A DNA stretch of 64,000 bases from Flectobacillus major DSM 103 (GCF_000427405.1 NZ_ATXY01000005.1:152926-216925); one strand, 5' to 3'; counted from the first letter of the stretch, positions 44,210 to 53,415 are shown. The notes: generated by a model from the letters alone, not told the origin. Made by a program: numbers and translations.

Positions 44210-44851
44210 ATGATGAAAAAAGTAACCTTATTATGCACAACACTGTTGGCATTGGCACTAGGTGCAAATGCTGGAAACGATAACGGAAAAGCTGCCGATG
44301 CCAACTATACGGTTGATAATCAGGCCAGCAAGCTGGTATGGACGGGCAAAAAAGTAACAGGGGCTCATACTGGGAATATCTCTTTGAGTGCGGGCAATTT
44401 AGTAGTGGCCAATAACAAACTCAAAAGTGGCTCTTTTGAAATAGACGTTGCCTCGTTGACCGTCACCGACCTAACCGATAAAGACTATAATGCCAAATTG
44501 GTAGGGCATTTGAAGGCCGATGACTTTTTTGCTACCGATAAGTTTCCCAAAGCGAAGTTTGTAACTACCGCCGTAACAGCCAAAGGTGGCGACAACTACG
44601 AAATAGCAGGAAAGCTAACGATTAAAGGTATCACTAGCGATGTCAAATTTCCAGCAACTGTAAAAGTTGAGAAAAATAAAGTATCAGCTCAGGCCAAAAT
44701 TGTAGTAGACCGTACCAAATATGACATTAAGTTCCGTTCAAAAAACTTCTTTGAAAACCTTGGCGACAAAGCTATCGACAACGATTTTGAATTGGATGTT
44801 AACTTGGTAGCTCAGGCTGGCACAGCTTCGGCAAAGGCTACAGGTAAGTAA
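44210..44851 (+). CDS. Secreted YceI-family lipid-binding protein
   Basis: A 213-aa YceI-like lipocalin-type beta-barrel with signal peptide (to ...LGANA). Family features: ASKLVWTGKKVTGAHTGNISLSAGNLVV, LTDKDYNAKLVGHLKADDFFATDKFPKAKFV, and ITIKGIT-type LTIKGITSDVKFPATV, FRSKNFFENLGDKAIDNDFEL. YceI proteins bind isoprenoid or amide lipids in the periplasm; the physiological role is uncertain. After signal removal the chain has no Met and no Cys. It follows the TlpA gene by 31 bp. Confidence 0.93.
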   Translation: MMKKVTLLCTTLLALALGANAGNDNGKAADANYTVDNQASKLVWTGKKVTGAHTGNISLSAGNLVVANNKLKSGSFEIDVASLTVTDLTDKDYNAKLVGHLKADDFFATDKFPKAKFVTTAVTAKGGDNYEIAGKLTIKGITSDVKFPATVKVEKNKVSAQAKIVVDRTKYDIKFRSKNFFENLGDKAIDNDFELDVNLVAQAGTASAKATGK

Positions 44852-44912
44852 CGATTTTGTTATTATGTATTTGTGGGCAGATAAATACATGATTATTAAA
44901 GTATTACAAAAT

Positions 44913-44952
44913 TAGGGGTGTACTAAGGTTCTCTCAGGAATTGACACCCCTA
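44913..44952 (+). other. Intercistronic hairpin after YceI gene
   Basis: A perfect 9-bp inverted repeat TAGGGGTGT / ACACCCCTA with a 22-nt loop, 23 bp before the next start. No T-run, so mRNA processing or partial attenuation is more likely than termination. Confidence 0.45.
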
Positions 44953-44974
44953 CCTTATTCAATTGTTAGGCAAC

Positions 44975-45433
44975 ATGAAAAAAACACTCTTATTATCGCT
45001 ACTATTGAGCTTGGCGGCTACTTTTGTTCAAGCACAGGAAATAGATAAAATTGTAACTTGGAAATTCAAATTTGCCAATGATAATTTCAAAGTTGGAGAT
45101 GAGGTTGAATTGATTTTTGATACAACCATCGAAAAGGGATGGTCGCTTTATTCCTCCGATTTTAAAGGAGACGTTGGCCCACAGCCTACTATATTTCAGT
45201 TTTCAGAAAATGGGTCGTTCGAGCTCAGTTCCGATATAAAGCCTATATCGCCCCTCAAAAAAACAGATAGAAATTGGGGAACAGAAATATCTTATTTTAC
45301 CCAAAAAGCCCAGTTTCGAGCCAAAGTACGAGTGGTAGAATACAACTACGATATTTTTGGCTCAATCAAAGGGCAAGTTTGCCATGACAAAAAAGGCGTT
45401 TGTATTCCCTTTGAAAAAACCTTTCAATTTTAA
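44975..45433 (+). CDS. Secreted DsbD N-terminal-domain-like protein
   Basis: A 152-aa single-domain protein resembling the periplasmic N-terminal (alpha) domain of the thiol reductase DsbD, without its membrane part. The start is ATG 44975, giving signal peptide ...ATFVQAQ; a TTG at 44963 is less likely. Typical features: VTWKFKFANDNFKVGDEVELIF, a GWSLYSSDF motif and a Cys pair spaced VCHDKKGVC near the C-terminus, matching the DsbD-alpha redox pair. The mature chain has those two Cys and no Met. Its neighbours are two TlpA-like thioredoxins, so it may shuttle electrons to them. Confidence 0.82.
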   Translation: MKKTLLLSLLLSLAATFVQAQEIDKIVTWKFKFANDNFKVGDEVELIFDTTIEKGWSLYSSDFKGDVGPQPTIFQFSENGSFELSSDIKPISPLKKTDRNWGTEISYFTQKAQFRAKVRVVEYNYDIFGSIKGQVCHDKKGVCIPFEKTFQF

Positions 45434-45478
45434 GCCTATTACATTTTAGTTTTTCCAAAATTTTCTAATTATTTAAAG

Positions 45479-46423
45479 ATGAAAAAGTGTTTGAGCATAC
45501 TTGCGGTGGTGAGTGTTGTATTGATGAGTTTTCAATATGGTATGCAGGAAAACGAACCAACAAACAAAGTAGCATTAGGGGAAAAGTTATTTTTTGACCC
45601 TATATTGTCTTCTAAAAAAACACTTAGTTGTGCTTCTTGCCACAAACCAGAACTGGCTTTTGCCGATACCGTTCAGTTTAGTACAGGCGTAGATGGAGCT
45701 CCGACCGACAGAAATACCCCCTCTGCTATGAATCTGGCAGGCCGAATCCACTTATTTTGGGATGGTCGCTCCAACTCGCTGGAAGAGCAAGCCATACAAC
45801 CCATTATTTCACCAATCGAAATGAATCTCCCTATTGAACAGGCCGTAGCACGACTCAATGAGGACAAAGTATATAGTAGAGCGTTCAAGAAAATTTATAA
45901 ATCACAAGCCACCGAAAAACTTTTGGGTGATGCCTTGGCCGCTTACCAGAAAACACTCGAAACAGCCAATACACCTTACGACCGCTATATCAATGGCGAC
46001 GACTCGGCCATGAGTGCCGAGGCCATTCGAGGCAGGCTTTTGTTTATTGGTAAAGCTAATTGCTCTAATTGTCACGCTGGCGAAGATTTCACGGCAGATA
46101 GGTTCAAGAATATTGGCCTATTCGACGGCAAAAAGCTAAATGATATTGGTCGATTTAAAATAACCAAAGATTCTAGCCATTTGGGGCATTTTAAAGTACC
46201 AGGGCTTAGAAATGTGGCCATTACACCGCCGTATATGCACAATGGTATGTTTAAAACCCTCAGAGAGGTTATAGAATATTATAACCAGCCCGATGCCATT
46301 GTAAGGAATGGTATCAACCGTGATTTGTCGTTGAGTGCTCCGCTCAACCTAACCAAAAGTGAAATAGCTGATTTAGAGGCTTTTTTAAGGGCTCTTACCG
46401 ACGATAGATTTTTGAAAAAGTAA
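45479..46423 (+). CDS. Di-haem cytochrome c peroxidase family protein
   Basis: A 314-aa CcpA/MauG-family periplasmic protein with signal peptide (to about residue 22). Haem-binding motifs are CASCH (Cys51, Cys54, His55) and CSNCH (Cys195, Cys198, His199), in the normal order and spacing for bacterial di-haem peroxidases, with the conserved NTPSAMNLAGRIHLFWDGRSNSLEEQA segment between. A distal ligand Met may lie in PPYMHNGMF. It reduces H2O2 or oxidises a partner, here possibly a periplasmic thiol protein. It uses sulfur residues freely, but these are haem ligands or attachment sites. Confidence 0.92.
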   Translation: MKKCLSILAVVSVVLMSFQYGMQENEPTNKVALGEKLFFDPILSSKKTLSCASCHKPELAFADTVQFSTGVDGAPTDRNTPSAMNLAGRIHLFWDGRSNSLEEQAIQPIISPIEMNLPIEQAVARLNEDKVYSRAFKKIYKSQATEKLLGDALAAYQKTLETANTPYDRYINGDDSAMSAEAIRGRLLFIGKANCSNCHAGEDFTADRFKNIGLFDGKKLNDIGRFKITKDSSHLGHFKVPGLRNVAITPPYMHNGMFKTLREVIEYYNQPDAIVRNGINRDLSLSAPLNLTKSEIADLEAFLRALTDDRFLKK

Positions 46424-46575
46424 ATTTTGTGTACAACTTAAATAATTGATTTTTAACTATTTTTCAACAACTAAATCCCAGAACTATGACGAGGCTCATC
46501 AAGTTTCATTTGGTCTATCACGACCAATGCCAGTAATCTATTGGCTATTTCTTAAATCTTAACTTAAACCCCTTC

Positions 46576-46631
46576 GTCCACCTGAGCAAGTTTATGATTG
46601 GTTGGTATCTTCTACATTTGTAAAGGTGGAC
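46576..46631 (+). other. Leader hairpin before second TlpA-like gene
   Basis: A perfect 7-bp inverted repeat GTCCACC / GGTGGAC with a 42-nt loop, ending 23 bp before the start codon. It could form the closing stem of a structured leader. No known riboswitch core was recognised in the 231-nt gap 46424-46654. Confidence 0.3.
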
Positions 46632-46654
46632 CACTAAACATTCTAAATAGTATT

Positions 46655-47962
46655 ATGAAAAGTAATTTTCTAAAAGGAGCGTGTCAGGTCTCGCTACTTA
46701 GTTTGTCGTTGGCAAGTGTATCTTTTGCCACCGAAAAGCCCATCCTGAAAGAAGGAAAATGGCGTGGAGAATTTAAAGTAAATGAAACGCGTGTACCTTT
46801 TAATTTTGAAATAAAAGGTAAATCTATCGAATCAGCTACTTTGACTTTACTGAACGGTAGCCGCCGAGATGACTTTCAGGTAAAAACTATTGCAGGCGAT
46901 AGCATTTTTGTAAAGATGAATACTTATGATGCAGCTTTGGTAGGCAAAATAGATGAAAATGGAGCTTTTAAAGGGGTTTACAAAAGCCTTGTTCCTAACT
47001 TCAGAGGCAACTCGCTGCCATTTGTGGCTGAGTATGGCAAAACGTATCGGTTTGTAGAACCTGGCCAAAACCAAAAACCTGTAACCAACGTATCTGGAAA
47101 ATGGAACGTCAAAATCATTAGTAAAGACCCCAATGCAGCTAATTCGGTAGCTCTTTTAGAACAAAAAGGCAATAAACTTACAGGCGTTTTGATGACCGTT
47201 GTAGGCGATACCCGTGAGCTCGAGGGAACAATCCAAGGAAATGAATTTCGTCTTTCAGGTTTTACAGGGCCTAGTCCAGTGGCTATCAGAGGCAAAATCA
47301 ATGACGATTTAACATCTATTAGCGATGGTGAAATCAGTTTTGGAATTTATGTTACCCAAAAATTTGAAGCCGTAAAAGATAATAAAGCAACATTACCAGA
47401 CCCTTATAAGTTGACTTTTCTGAAAGAAGGATATAAGAAATTAGATTTTACCTTTCCTGATTTGACAGGTAAGCAGGTTTCATTGAGCGATGACAAATAC
47501 AAAGGCAAAGTGGTGATTGTAGAAATAATTGGAACATGGTGTCCTAATTGTACCGACCAAACCCGCTTTTTGTCACCTTGGTTCAAGGCCAACAAACACC
47601 GTGGTGTCGAAGCTATTGCTATTGGATTTGAACAAAAAGATGATTTGGAATATGCCAAATATACTTTAGGAAAACTTCGTGATTTTTTTGGCATTGAATA
47701 CGATATTCTTTTTGGAGGAATTGCCGATAAAAAAGTAGCAACCGAAAAACTCGCTGCACTTAACAGAATGGCGGCTTTCCCAACAACCATTATTATCGAC
47801 AGAAACGGTGATGTTCGTGAAATATACACAGGTTATACAGGTGAAATTACAGGCAAGTATTTTAAAGATTATACCAAGAAATTCAACAAAGTGCTAGATG
47901 CCCTTATTGCAGAGCCTAATCCCTACGAAAAGGCTACTATCACAACCGCTAGTCTGAAATAG
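46655..47962 (+). CDS. Secreted TlpA-like thiol-disulfide redox protein, paralog
   Basis: A 435-aa paralog of the 42.9-kb protein along its full length (KEGKWRGEFKVNETRVPFNFEIKGK versus KEGAWRGVFKVNEVQVPFNFEVKGK in parts). ATG 46655 gives a proper signal peptide (to ...VSFA); the frame also has a GTG at 46598 but that would bury the signal. The redox site is Trp-Cys296-Pro-Asn-Cys299. The unknown N-terminal domain and the AFPTT cis-Pro loop are conserved. Two such redox proteins flank YceI, DsbD-like and peroxidase genes, implying a dedicated periplasmic redox relay. A long hairpin follows. Confidence 0.88.
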   Translation: MKSNFLKGACQVSLLSLSLASVSFATEKPILKEGKWRGEFKVNETRVPFNFEIKGKSIESATLTLLNGSRRDDFQVKTIAGDSIFVKMNTYDAALVGKIDENGAFKGVYKSLVPNFRGNSLPFVAEYGKTYRFVEPGQNQKPVTNVSGKWNVKIISKDPNAANSVALLEQKGNKLTGVLMTVVGDTRELEGTIQGNEFRLSGFTGPSPVAIRGKINDDLTSISDGEISFGIYVTQKFEAVKDNKATLPDPYKLTFLKEGYKKLDFTFPDLTGKQVSLSDDKYKGKVVIVEIIGTWCPNCTDQTRFLSPWFKANKHRGVEAIAIGFEQKDDLEYAKYTLGKLRDFFGIEYDILFGGIADKKVATEKLAALNRMAAFPTTIIIDRNGDVREIYTGYTGEITGKYFKDYTKKFNKVLDALIAEPNPYEKATITTASLK

Positions 47963-47975
47963 TATTCATATTTTG

Positions 47976-48017
47976 TTGATTGCTAAATCCAGTAAGGGAT
48001 ATGGATTTAGCAATCAA
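47976..48017 (+). terminator. Long hairpin after second TlpA-like gene
   Basis: A perfect 15-bp stem TTGATTGCTAAATCC / GGATTTAGCAATCAA, 12-nt loop. The tail is only weakly T-rich, so it may act as a partial terminator or 3'-end stabiliser before the TonB receptor gene. Confidence 0.6.
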
Positions 48018-48152
48018 TATATTCAATCTTCTGTTCATGTAGCCTGCTATTATAGGCTATAAATATCAAGATTTTGGAGAATAGTACTTCTATAAGCCCA
48101 TGACTTATAGCATGATACTGCTACCTTGATATTTTTTTAAAACTTTCATTTA

Positions 48153-50900
48153 ATGGGCAAAAAAACTACAATTTTATATTTGCTTTTGTCTTTATTCGGC
48201 TTGAATCAAGGCTTTTCACAGCAAAAAGTGGTTACTGGAAAAGTAACATCACAAGAAGATAATTCACCACTGATTGGCGTATCGGTGGTTATCAAAGGAA
48301 CAAACACAGGAACTACAACAACGCCCAACGGAACATTTAGGCTGAATTACCTGAAGGGGTCTACGTTGGTTTTCTCATTTATTGGTTATCAAACCAAAGA
48401 AGTACCCATTACATCAGGAAGTGAAATAAACATATCGTTGAGCCCTTCTATAAATACTTTGGGTGAAGTACAGGTTGTGGGGTCACGTAATGCCAATCGT
48501 ACCAAGCTCGACTCGCCTGTACCAGTCGATGTGGTCAATATCAAGCAATTACAAGAGTCTGCTCCGCAGGTTACTATTACTCAAATATTACAATATGTAG
48601 CACCATCGTTTCATTCGGCCGAAAGTAGCGGGGGCGATGCTGCCAGTGCAACCAACTTGGCTCAGCTAAGAGGCTTGTCGGTTGACCAAGTCTTGGTATT
48701 GGTCAATGGCAAACGACGACACAAAAGTTCTAATATCAATTTTGGTGGCAATGGCAACGGTTCGACAGGCTATGACCTCAACGCTTTGCCTACGGCTTCG
48801 ATTGAACGAATTGAGGTGCTTCGTGACGGTGCTGCCGCACAGTATGGCTCAGACGCTATTGCGGGTGTAATCAATATTGTTTTGAAAAAAAATACCGACA
48901 ATCTATTGGTTAGTACAACAGGGGGCGTAAGGTATTCGGGCGATGGCGAATTTACGAGAAGTAGTATCAATTATGGTTTTAAAACAGGCGAAAATGGAGG
49001 CTTCGTCAATTTAACAGCCGAATTTGGTACACAAGGTATTGCCGAGCCTGTAGGTGGTGGCGACAATGGCTTGTACACAGGCCCAATTTATGGTGGTGGT
49101 GCTGGTGTTAGAGACTACGATGCCATTTTTACCAAAGAAATAGACGAAGCTATTTTAGCAAAAAGAGGTTTGACCCGAAAATATTTTAACCAAAGGAGTG
49201 GTCCCAACCGTCAAAAAGATGCTTTAACGTTCTTCAATGCAGCTTTGCCATTGAGCAACGGAGCCGAATTTTATGCTTTTGGGGGATTGAGTTACCGCAA
49301 CTCTGAGTTTACAGCCGTACGTCGTCTTCCGGGCTGGGGTACACGCAACAATACATTTATTTATCCAGATGGCTTTTTACCAGCAATTGAACTAGGTATT
49401 TTAGACAAATCATTGGCTGTCGGAATTCGTGGAAAAGTACGAGGGTGGTCGGTTGATTTTTCCAATGTATATGGAGGCAATAGCTTTACCAATCGAGTAA
49501 CACATTCGTTGAATGCAAGTTTGGGTTTGAAAACCCCCAAGAATTTTTTTGCTGGAGCGTATGGAGCAAGCCAAAATACCACTAGCTTAGATTTTAGCCA
49601 ATATTTTGATAAAGTTTTGCATGGGCTCAATATTGCTTTTGGGGCACAGTATCGAGTAGAAACCTACTATGTAGAAAAAGGTGAACCCAACTCATATATC
49701 AAAGCCGACACCCGAACCATTTACGACATAGATACTACTTATCAGGGTATTCCTTATTTACAAGAAGCTGGCCAAACAGCCCTCAATGGTACTGCCGCTG
49801 GCTCGCAAATTTACCCTGGGTTTAGGCCAGAAAGCGAAACCAATGTTTCTCGTTCTATTGTATCGGCCTATTTGGATTTAGAAACCAACATTACTCCTAG
49901 CTGGACACTTTCAGGAGCATTACGTGTCGAAAACTTCTCAGATTTTGGAAACGTACTAACAGGCAAAGCGGCTACTCGTTATCAGTTTGCTCCTTGGTTA
50001 GCTATTCGTGGCTCGGTTAGTTCGGGTTTTCGTGCTCCTGATTTAGCCCAGTTTTATTATACAGCGGTTTCCACTTCGTTTTTGGGTGGGGTTGGGGTCG
50101 ATATTTTAACGGCCTCTAATGTAAGTGCGGCAGCTCGTGCTTTGGGTATTCCGAGTTTGACACCCGAAAAATCAAGAGGATATACCCTTGGATTTACCTC
50201 AAAAGCGAGTCGCAATATTGAACTTTCTATTGATGCTTATTCGATTGATATTGATGATAGAATTGTACAAACAGGTAACTTTAGCTCAAGTGCTGCGAAT
50301 TTGCCAGCCGACCTAAAAGCTGCCTTTGCTGCTACTGGGGCTAATCAGGCCAATTTCTTTTATAATGCCATCAGCTCTCGAACTCGTGGAATAGATATTA
50401 CCTCTAGCTATAAGGCCCAAATAGGCAATGGTAATTTTACCTTTATTGCGGCGGCTAATTTTGGCAAAAATGAAATTCGCAAAATCAACACTCCCAAGGG
50501 TCTTGAAGCTTTTGTAGATGTAATTGTAAGTCCAACCGAAAAGGTGCGTGTTGAATCGTCTATTCCACAAAGGAAAATTAGTTTGCAAGGATTATATGCT
50601 ATTGACCGCTGGAATTTCTTGTTGAGAACTGTACATTTTGGCGATGTTAATGTGGCAACCAACTTTGGCGGGGGTAATATTTTCTACCAAAACTTTAGTC
50701 CTAAATGGATTACCGATGTGTCGGCAGGATACAAAATTTCACCAACTATACAGGTTACTGCGGGTATAAACAATGTGTTCAACGTATTGGCCGATTATAC
50801 CGACCAGTTAGTGGCTGGCCGACGTATTGCCACACCAGGAGGGGGGCAATTTGTATCGACAGGTGGTCGTGCATTTGTGCGTTTGGCAGCTACTTTTTAG
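48153..50900 (+). CDS. TonB-dependent receptor with sulfur-free mature protein
   Basis: A 915-aa outer-membrane receptor. Signal peptide to ...NQGFSQ, carboxypeptidase-regulatory-like domain (about 25-95), plug (about 115-250, RLSVDQVLVLVNGKRRH-like and IERIEVLRDGAAAQYGSDAIAGVINIVLKK) and barrel ending ARAFVRLAATF-like. It resembles the TonB receptor group without SusD. Reading the whole translation, the initiator Met is the only sulfur residue: there is no other Met and no Cys in 914 residues. It belongs to the cluster headed by a SAM riboswitch and may import a sulfur source. The substrate is unknown. A DUF4397 lipoprotein gene follows. Confidence 0.93.
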   Translation: MGKKTTILYLLLSLFGLNQGFSQQKVVTGKVTSQEDNSPLIGVSVVIKGTNTGTTTTPNGTFRLNYLKGSTLVFSFIGYQTKEVPITSGSEINISLSPSINTLGEVQVVGSRNANRTKLDSPVPVDVVNIKQLQESAPQVTITQILQYVAPSFHSAESSGGDAASATNLAQLRGLSVDQVLVLVNGKRRHKSSNINFGGNGNGSTGYDLNALPTASIERIEVLRDGAAAQYGSDAIAGVINIVLKKNTDNLLVSTTGGVRYSGDGEFTRSSINYGFKTGENGGFVNLTAEFGTQGIAEPVGGGDNGLYTGPIYGGGAGVRDYDAIFTKEIDEAILAKRGLTRKYFNQRSGPNRQKDALTFFNAALPLSNGAEFYAFGGLSYRNSEFTAVRRLPGWGTRNNTFIYPDGFLPAIELGILDKSLAVGIRGKVRGWSVDFSNVYGGNSFTNRVTHSLNASLGLKTPKNFFAGAYGASQNTTSLDFSQYFDKVLHGLNIAFGAQYRVETYYVEKGEPNSYIKADTRTIYDIDTTYQGIPYLQEAGQTALNGTAAGSQIYPGFRPESETNVSRSIVSAYLDLETNITPSWTLSGALRVENFSDFGNVLTGKAATRYQFAPWLAIRGSVSSGFRAPDLAQFYYTAVSTSFLGGVGVDILTASNVSAAARALGIPSLTPEKSRGYTLGFTSKASRNIELSIDAYSIDIDDRIVQTGNFSSSAANLPADLKAAFAATGANQANFFYNAISSRTRGIDITSSYKAQIGNGNFTFIAAANFGKNEIRKINTPKGLEAFVDVIVSPTEKVRVESSIPQRKISLQGLYAIDRWNFLLRTVHFGDVNVATNFGGGNIFYQNFSPKWITDVSAGYKISPTIQVTAGINNVFNVLADYTDQLVAGRRIATPGGGQFVSTGGRAFVRLAATF

Positions 50901-50931
50901 TTCTTGAGTATTTCATTTAATCTTGGTAATT

Positions 50932-51708
50932 ATGACAATTCATTCAAAATATCTTTGGGGTATTATTTCTATTATTGCTCTTTCTTTGACATCCTGCAAA
51001 AAATCATACCTCGATTTTCAGGAAGAAGGCGAACCTCTTTCGGCAAAAATCCGCTTTGTTAATGCACGAAATAATGGTGCTTCAATACACTTTTGGACAT
51101 ACATTACGCGTGTAACAAGTAGTTTAGTAACTCAAAACCAATCCACTAATTATATCAATACTCAGTTTGGTGATGTCCAGATCAGTTTTTCAGAAGGAAG
51201 CAATAGTACCTTAAAGGCATCAACTCAGTTTGGCAATGCCGCTACATTTGGAGCGTCGGGTGGCCCCAATGGCCCTATTCCAGATTATTACCACACGGTT
51301 TTTGCTATTAGAAAGAAAAACTCGGTAACTAACGATTCCTTGATTTTATTTTATGATGACTTGGTTGCTCCTGCTGCTGGTAAAGCCAAAGTACGATTTG
51401 TGCATCTGGCTCCGTTGGTAAGCGATATTAGGGTAAAAGCCAATAGTAATACGTTGTTCAATAGTATTGCTTATGGCCGTGCAGGAAACTCGATTATTGC
51501 TGGAACAGGCTTGAGTGCCTATTCGCTTGGGCCATTTGTGAGTGTCGATGCTGGAACTTTACGTTTTGAGCTTACCAAAATTGCCAACGAAAGTAATTTG
51601 GCATTAGCTCGACAAGAAATAGCCGTTCAAGAAGGGAAGATTTATACCATTTATCTGAGTGGTGTTACCGACACAGCTCTTACCCTAAATAGCTTTACTC
51701 ATAACTGA
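50932..51708 (+). CDS. DUF4397-domain lipoprotein
   Basis: A 258-aa lipoprotein with lipobox LSLTSC (Cys22). The start is ATG 50932; the frame also offers a TTG at 50923. Two DUF4397-like repeats are visible: AKIRFVNARNNGASIHFW (about 40-57) and AKVRFVHLAPLVSDIRVK (about 150-167), the domain found in surface lipoproteins of unknown function. The mature chain has no Met and only the lipidated Cys. It begins 31 bp after the TonB receptor and is probably its surface partner. Confidence 0.85.
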   Translation: MTIHSKYLWGIISIIALSLTSCKKSYLDFQEEGEPLSAKIRFVNARNNGASIHFWTYITRVTSSLVTQNQSTNYINTQFGDVQISFSEGSNSTLKASTQFGNAATFGASGGPNGPIPDYYHTVFAIRKKNSVTNDSLILFYDDLVAPAAGKAKVRFVHLAPLVSDIRVKANSNTLFNSIAYGRAGNSIIAGTGLSAYSLGPFVSVDAGTLRFELTKIANESNLALARQEIAVQEGKIYTIYLSGVTDTALTLNSFTHN

Positions 51709-51776
51709 TAAAAGGAATAGCATTTTAAACTACTTCATCGATATGAGTGATTCTGAAATTTAACATGAAAACACAA

Positions 51777-51879
51777 GTCATCCCGAATAATCAATAAATG
51801 CCTTAGAGTTGTGTGCTTTTTTTCCAATAAATACTCACAAGAAGGCTTTATTACAAATTATCCCAAAATTCGGGATGAC
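51777..51879. repeat. Possible REP/MITE-like element with 12-bp terminal inverted repeats
   Basis: Perfect 12-bp inverted repeats GTCATCCCGAAT (51777-51788) and ATTCGGGATGAC (51868-51879) enclose 79 bp without an ORF. The element sits between convergent genes. GTCATCCCG-type ends are common in bacterial palindromic repeat families. A very long-loop terminator is the alternative; an internal T7 occurs mid-element. Confidence 0.45.
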
Positions 51880-51888
51880 GCATGTTTG

Positions 51889-53406
51889 TTACTCTTTTAA
51901 TTCTGTTAAAGCCGCCTGAGCTTTGTTGTCTATTGAGTTTTTGTATTCGTGTTTTTTGTAGGAAATAGCCTTTTCAAACCATCCAATAGCTTTTTTATTA
52001 TCTTTTCGTTTTTGAAAAATATAGCCCAATTGTAAAGATGAACTTGCTCCAAAATGGGTATCAAGATTACTCGCCAAAGTTACACTTCGTTCAAAAAGTG
52101 TAATAGCTTGGTCGGTATCGTTGAGATTTTGTAAAATTTTGCCTTTTCTAAAATTATATTCAGCTTTTTCGATAGTGCTAGTACATACACTTTCTGAAAG
52201 GTCGTTAATATATTCTAGGGCTTCTTTATAGTAACCGCCATCGGTAGCAAATCGAGCTTTGATTAAAGCTTTATTAGGTAAACTTTTGGTTTTAGCGTAT
52301 GTTTCATAAAACTTTTGAGCAGCCTTATCCGACTCTGATAGCTTTTTTCCTACATTATTGATTTGTAATAAATAGCCCTTCGCCTTGTTGTCTTCAACGC
52401 CTAGCCAATTGCAAAGAAACAACTTATAGTGAGCATCTTTGATAAAGCTATGCCCTCTAAATTTTTTAAGATAATTGCTATAATATACCTCTGCTTTGTC
52501 GTATTGGCCTTTTTGCAAATAAATATCCCCTGTGTACAAATCAAAAATAGGTAATACCAAATACCCTTGTGTAGTAGGAATTTTTTGAAGAATACGCCAT
52601 GCCTGCTCACTTTTATTATCTTTTTCGGCAATGGCCACACCCAAAAACACAGCCGATAAGCTTTCTGGATTTTTTTGTATGTAGTCGGCTACCTCGTTTC
52701 TTACACGGTCGTTGATGGGCAATATATAGCTTTGTACAAATAGTTTATAAAAACGAGCTTCTGTACCAAAAATTTTGTCTTGACTTGCCAATTCTAATTC
52801 ATGAACACCTTGGTCTATATTACCTTTGAGACCTAATATTTTGGTAATCCAACGATAATTTTCGGGAACAGAGCCAATCAAAACATGTATTACGCCAAGG
52901 ATTTTGTTGGTAGGAGTAAAAGAAGGGAATAATTTTTTATTTTCTTCCAATAGCTTATAAGCACCAATAACATTCATGCCTGCCTTGGTTTCGTGGCCAA
53001 GTTTCATTTGAACCAAAGCCCAGTGAAATTTGATTTCGGCACGAAGCAAGCGATTGTATGGCGATTTTGGGTCAATATCTTCGAGCATATCTAATCGTTC
53101 GTCGGCTTTGTCGTATAGGTTATCATAATCACCTTCACTTTCATTGGCATAAACGGTAATCATATCGGCAAGGTCGTCGAGCCAAATTTTGATACCATTA
53201 TTGGAAGGTTCTTTGGCTAATAGCTGTCGGGCGTGTGGAATCTTGAATTTGGTAACCTCGGTGTAAGCATTCTGCAAACCAGGCGTAAAATCAAACGTTT
53301 GAGCTTGGGTAATAGGGCCATAACTAGCCAACCAATACCATACAATGCCTAATAAAATACGGAAAACTTGACCTTTAAGGAGTTGTTGTTGTGTGCTTTG
53401 ATTCAT
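51889..53406 (-). CDS. TPR-repeat protein with N-terminal signal/anchor
   Basis: A 505-aa protein with an N-terminal hydrophobic segment (about 13-35, VFRILLGIVWYWLASYGPITQAQ) that looks like a signal peptide or anchor, then helical repeats. C-terminal TPRs are clear: ALITLFERSVTLASNLDTHFGASSSLQLGYIFQKRKDNKKAIGWFEKAISY-type spacing over about 400-500. No enzymatic motif is present. TPR arrays act as scaffolds in protein complexes. It starts 9 bp after a 58-aa membrane protein on the same strand, an operon that reads away from the tRNA-like gene and has a box-containing upstream region. Confidence 0.8.
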   Translation of the reverse strand: MNQSTQQQLLKGQVFRILLGIVWYWLASYGPITQAQTFDFTPGLQNAYTEVTKFKIPHARQLLAKEPSNNGIKIWLDDLADMITVYANESEGDYDNLYDKADERLDMLEDIDPKSPYNRLLRAEIKFHWALVQMKLGHETKAGMNVIGAYKLLEENKKLFPSFTPTNKILGVIHVLIGSVPENYRWITKILGLKGNIDQGVHELELASQDKIFGTEARFYKLFVQSYILPINDRVRNEVADYIQKNPESLSAVFLGVAIAEKDNKSEQAWRILQKIPTTQGYLVLPIFDLYTGDIYLQKGQYDKAEVYYSNYLKKFRGHSFIKDAHYKLFLCNWLGVEDNKAKGYLLQINNVGKKLSESDKAAQKFYETYAKTKSLPNKALIKARFATDGGYYKEALEYINDLSESVCTSTIEKAEYNFRKGKILQNLNDTDQAITLFERSVTLASNLDTHFGASSSLQLGYIFQKRKDNKKAIGWFEKAISYKKHEYKNSIDNKAQAALTELKE

Positions 53407-53415
53407 GTAAATGGA

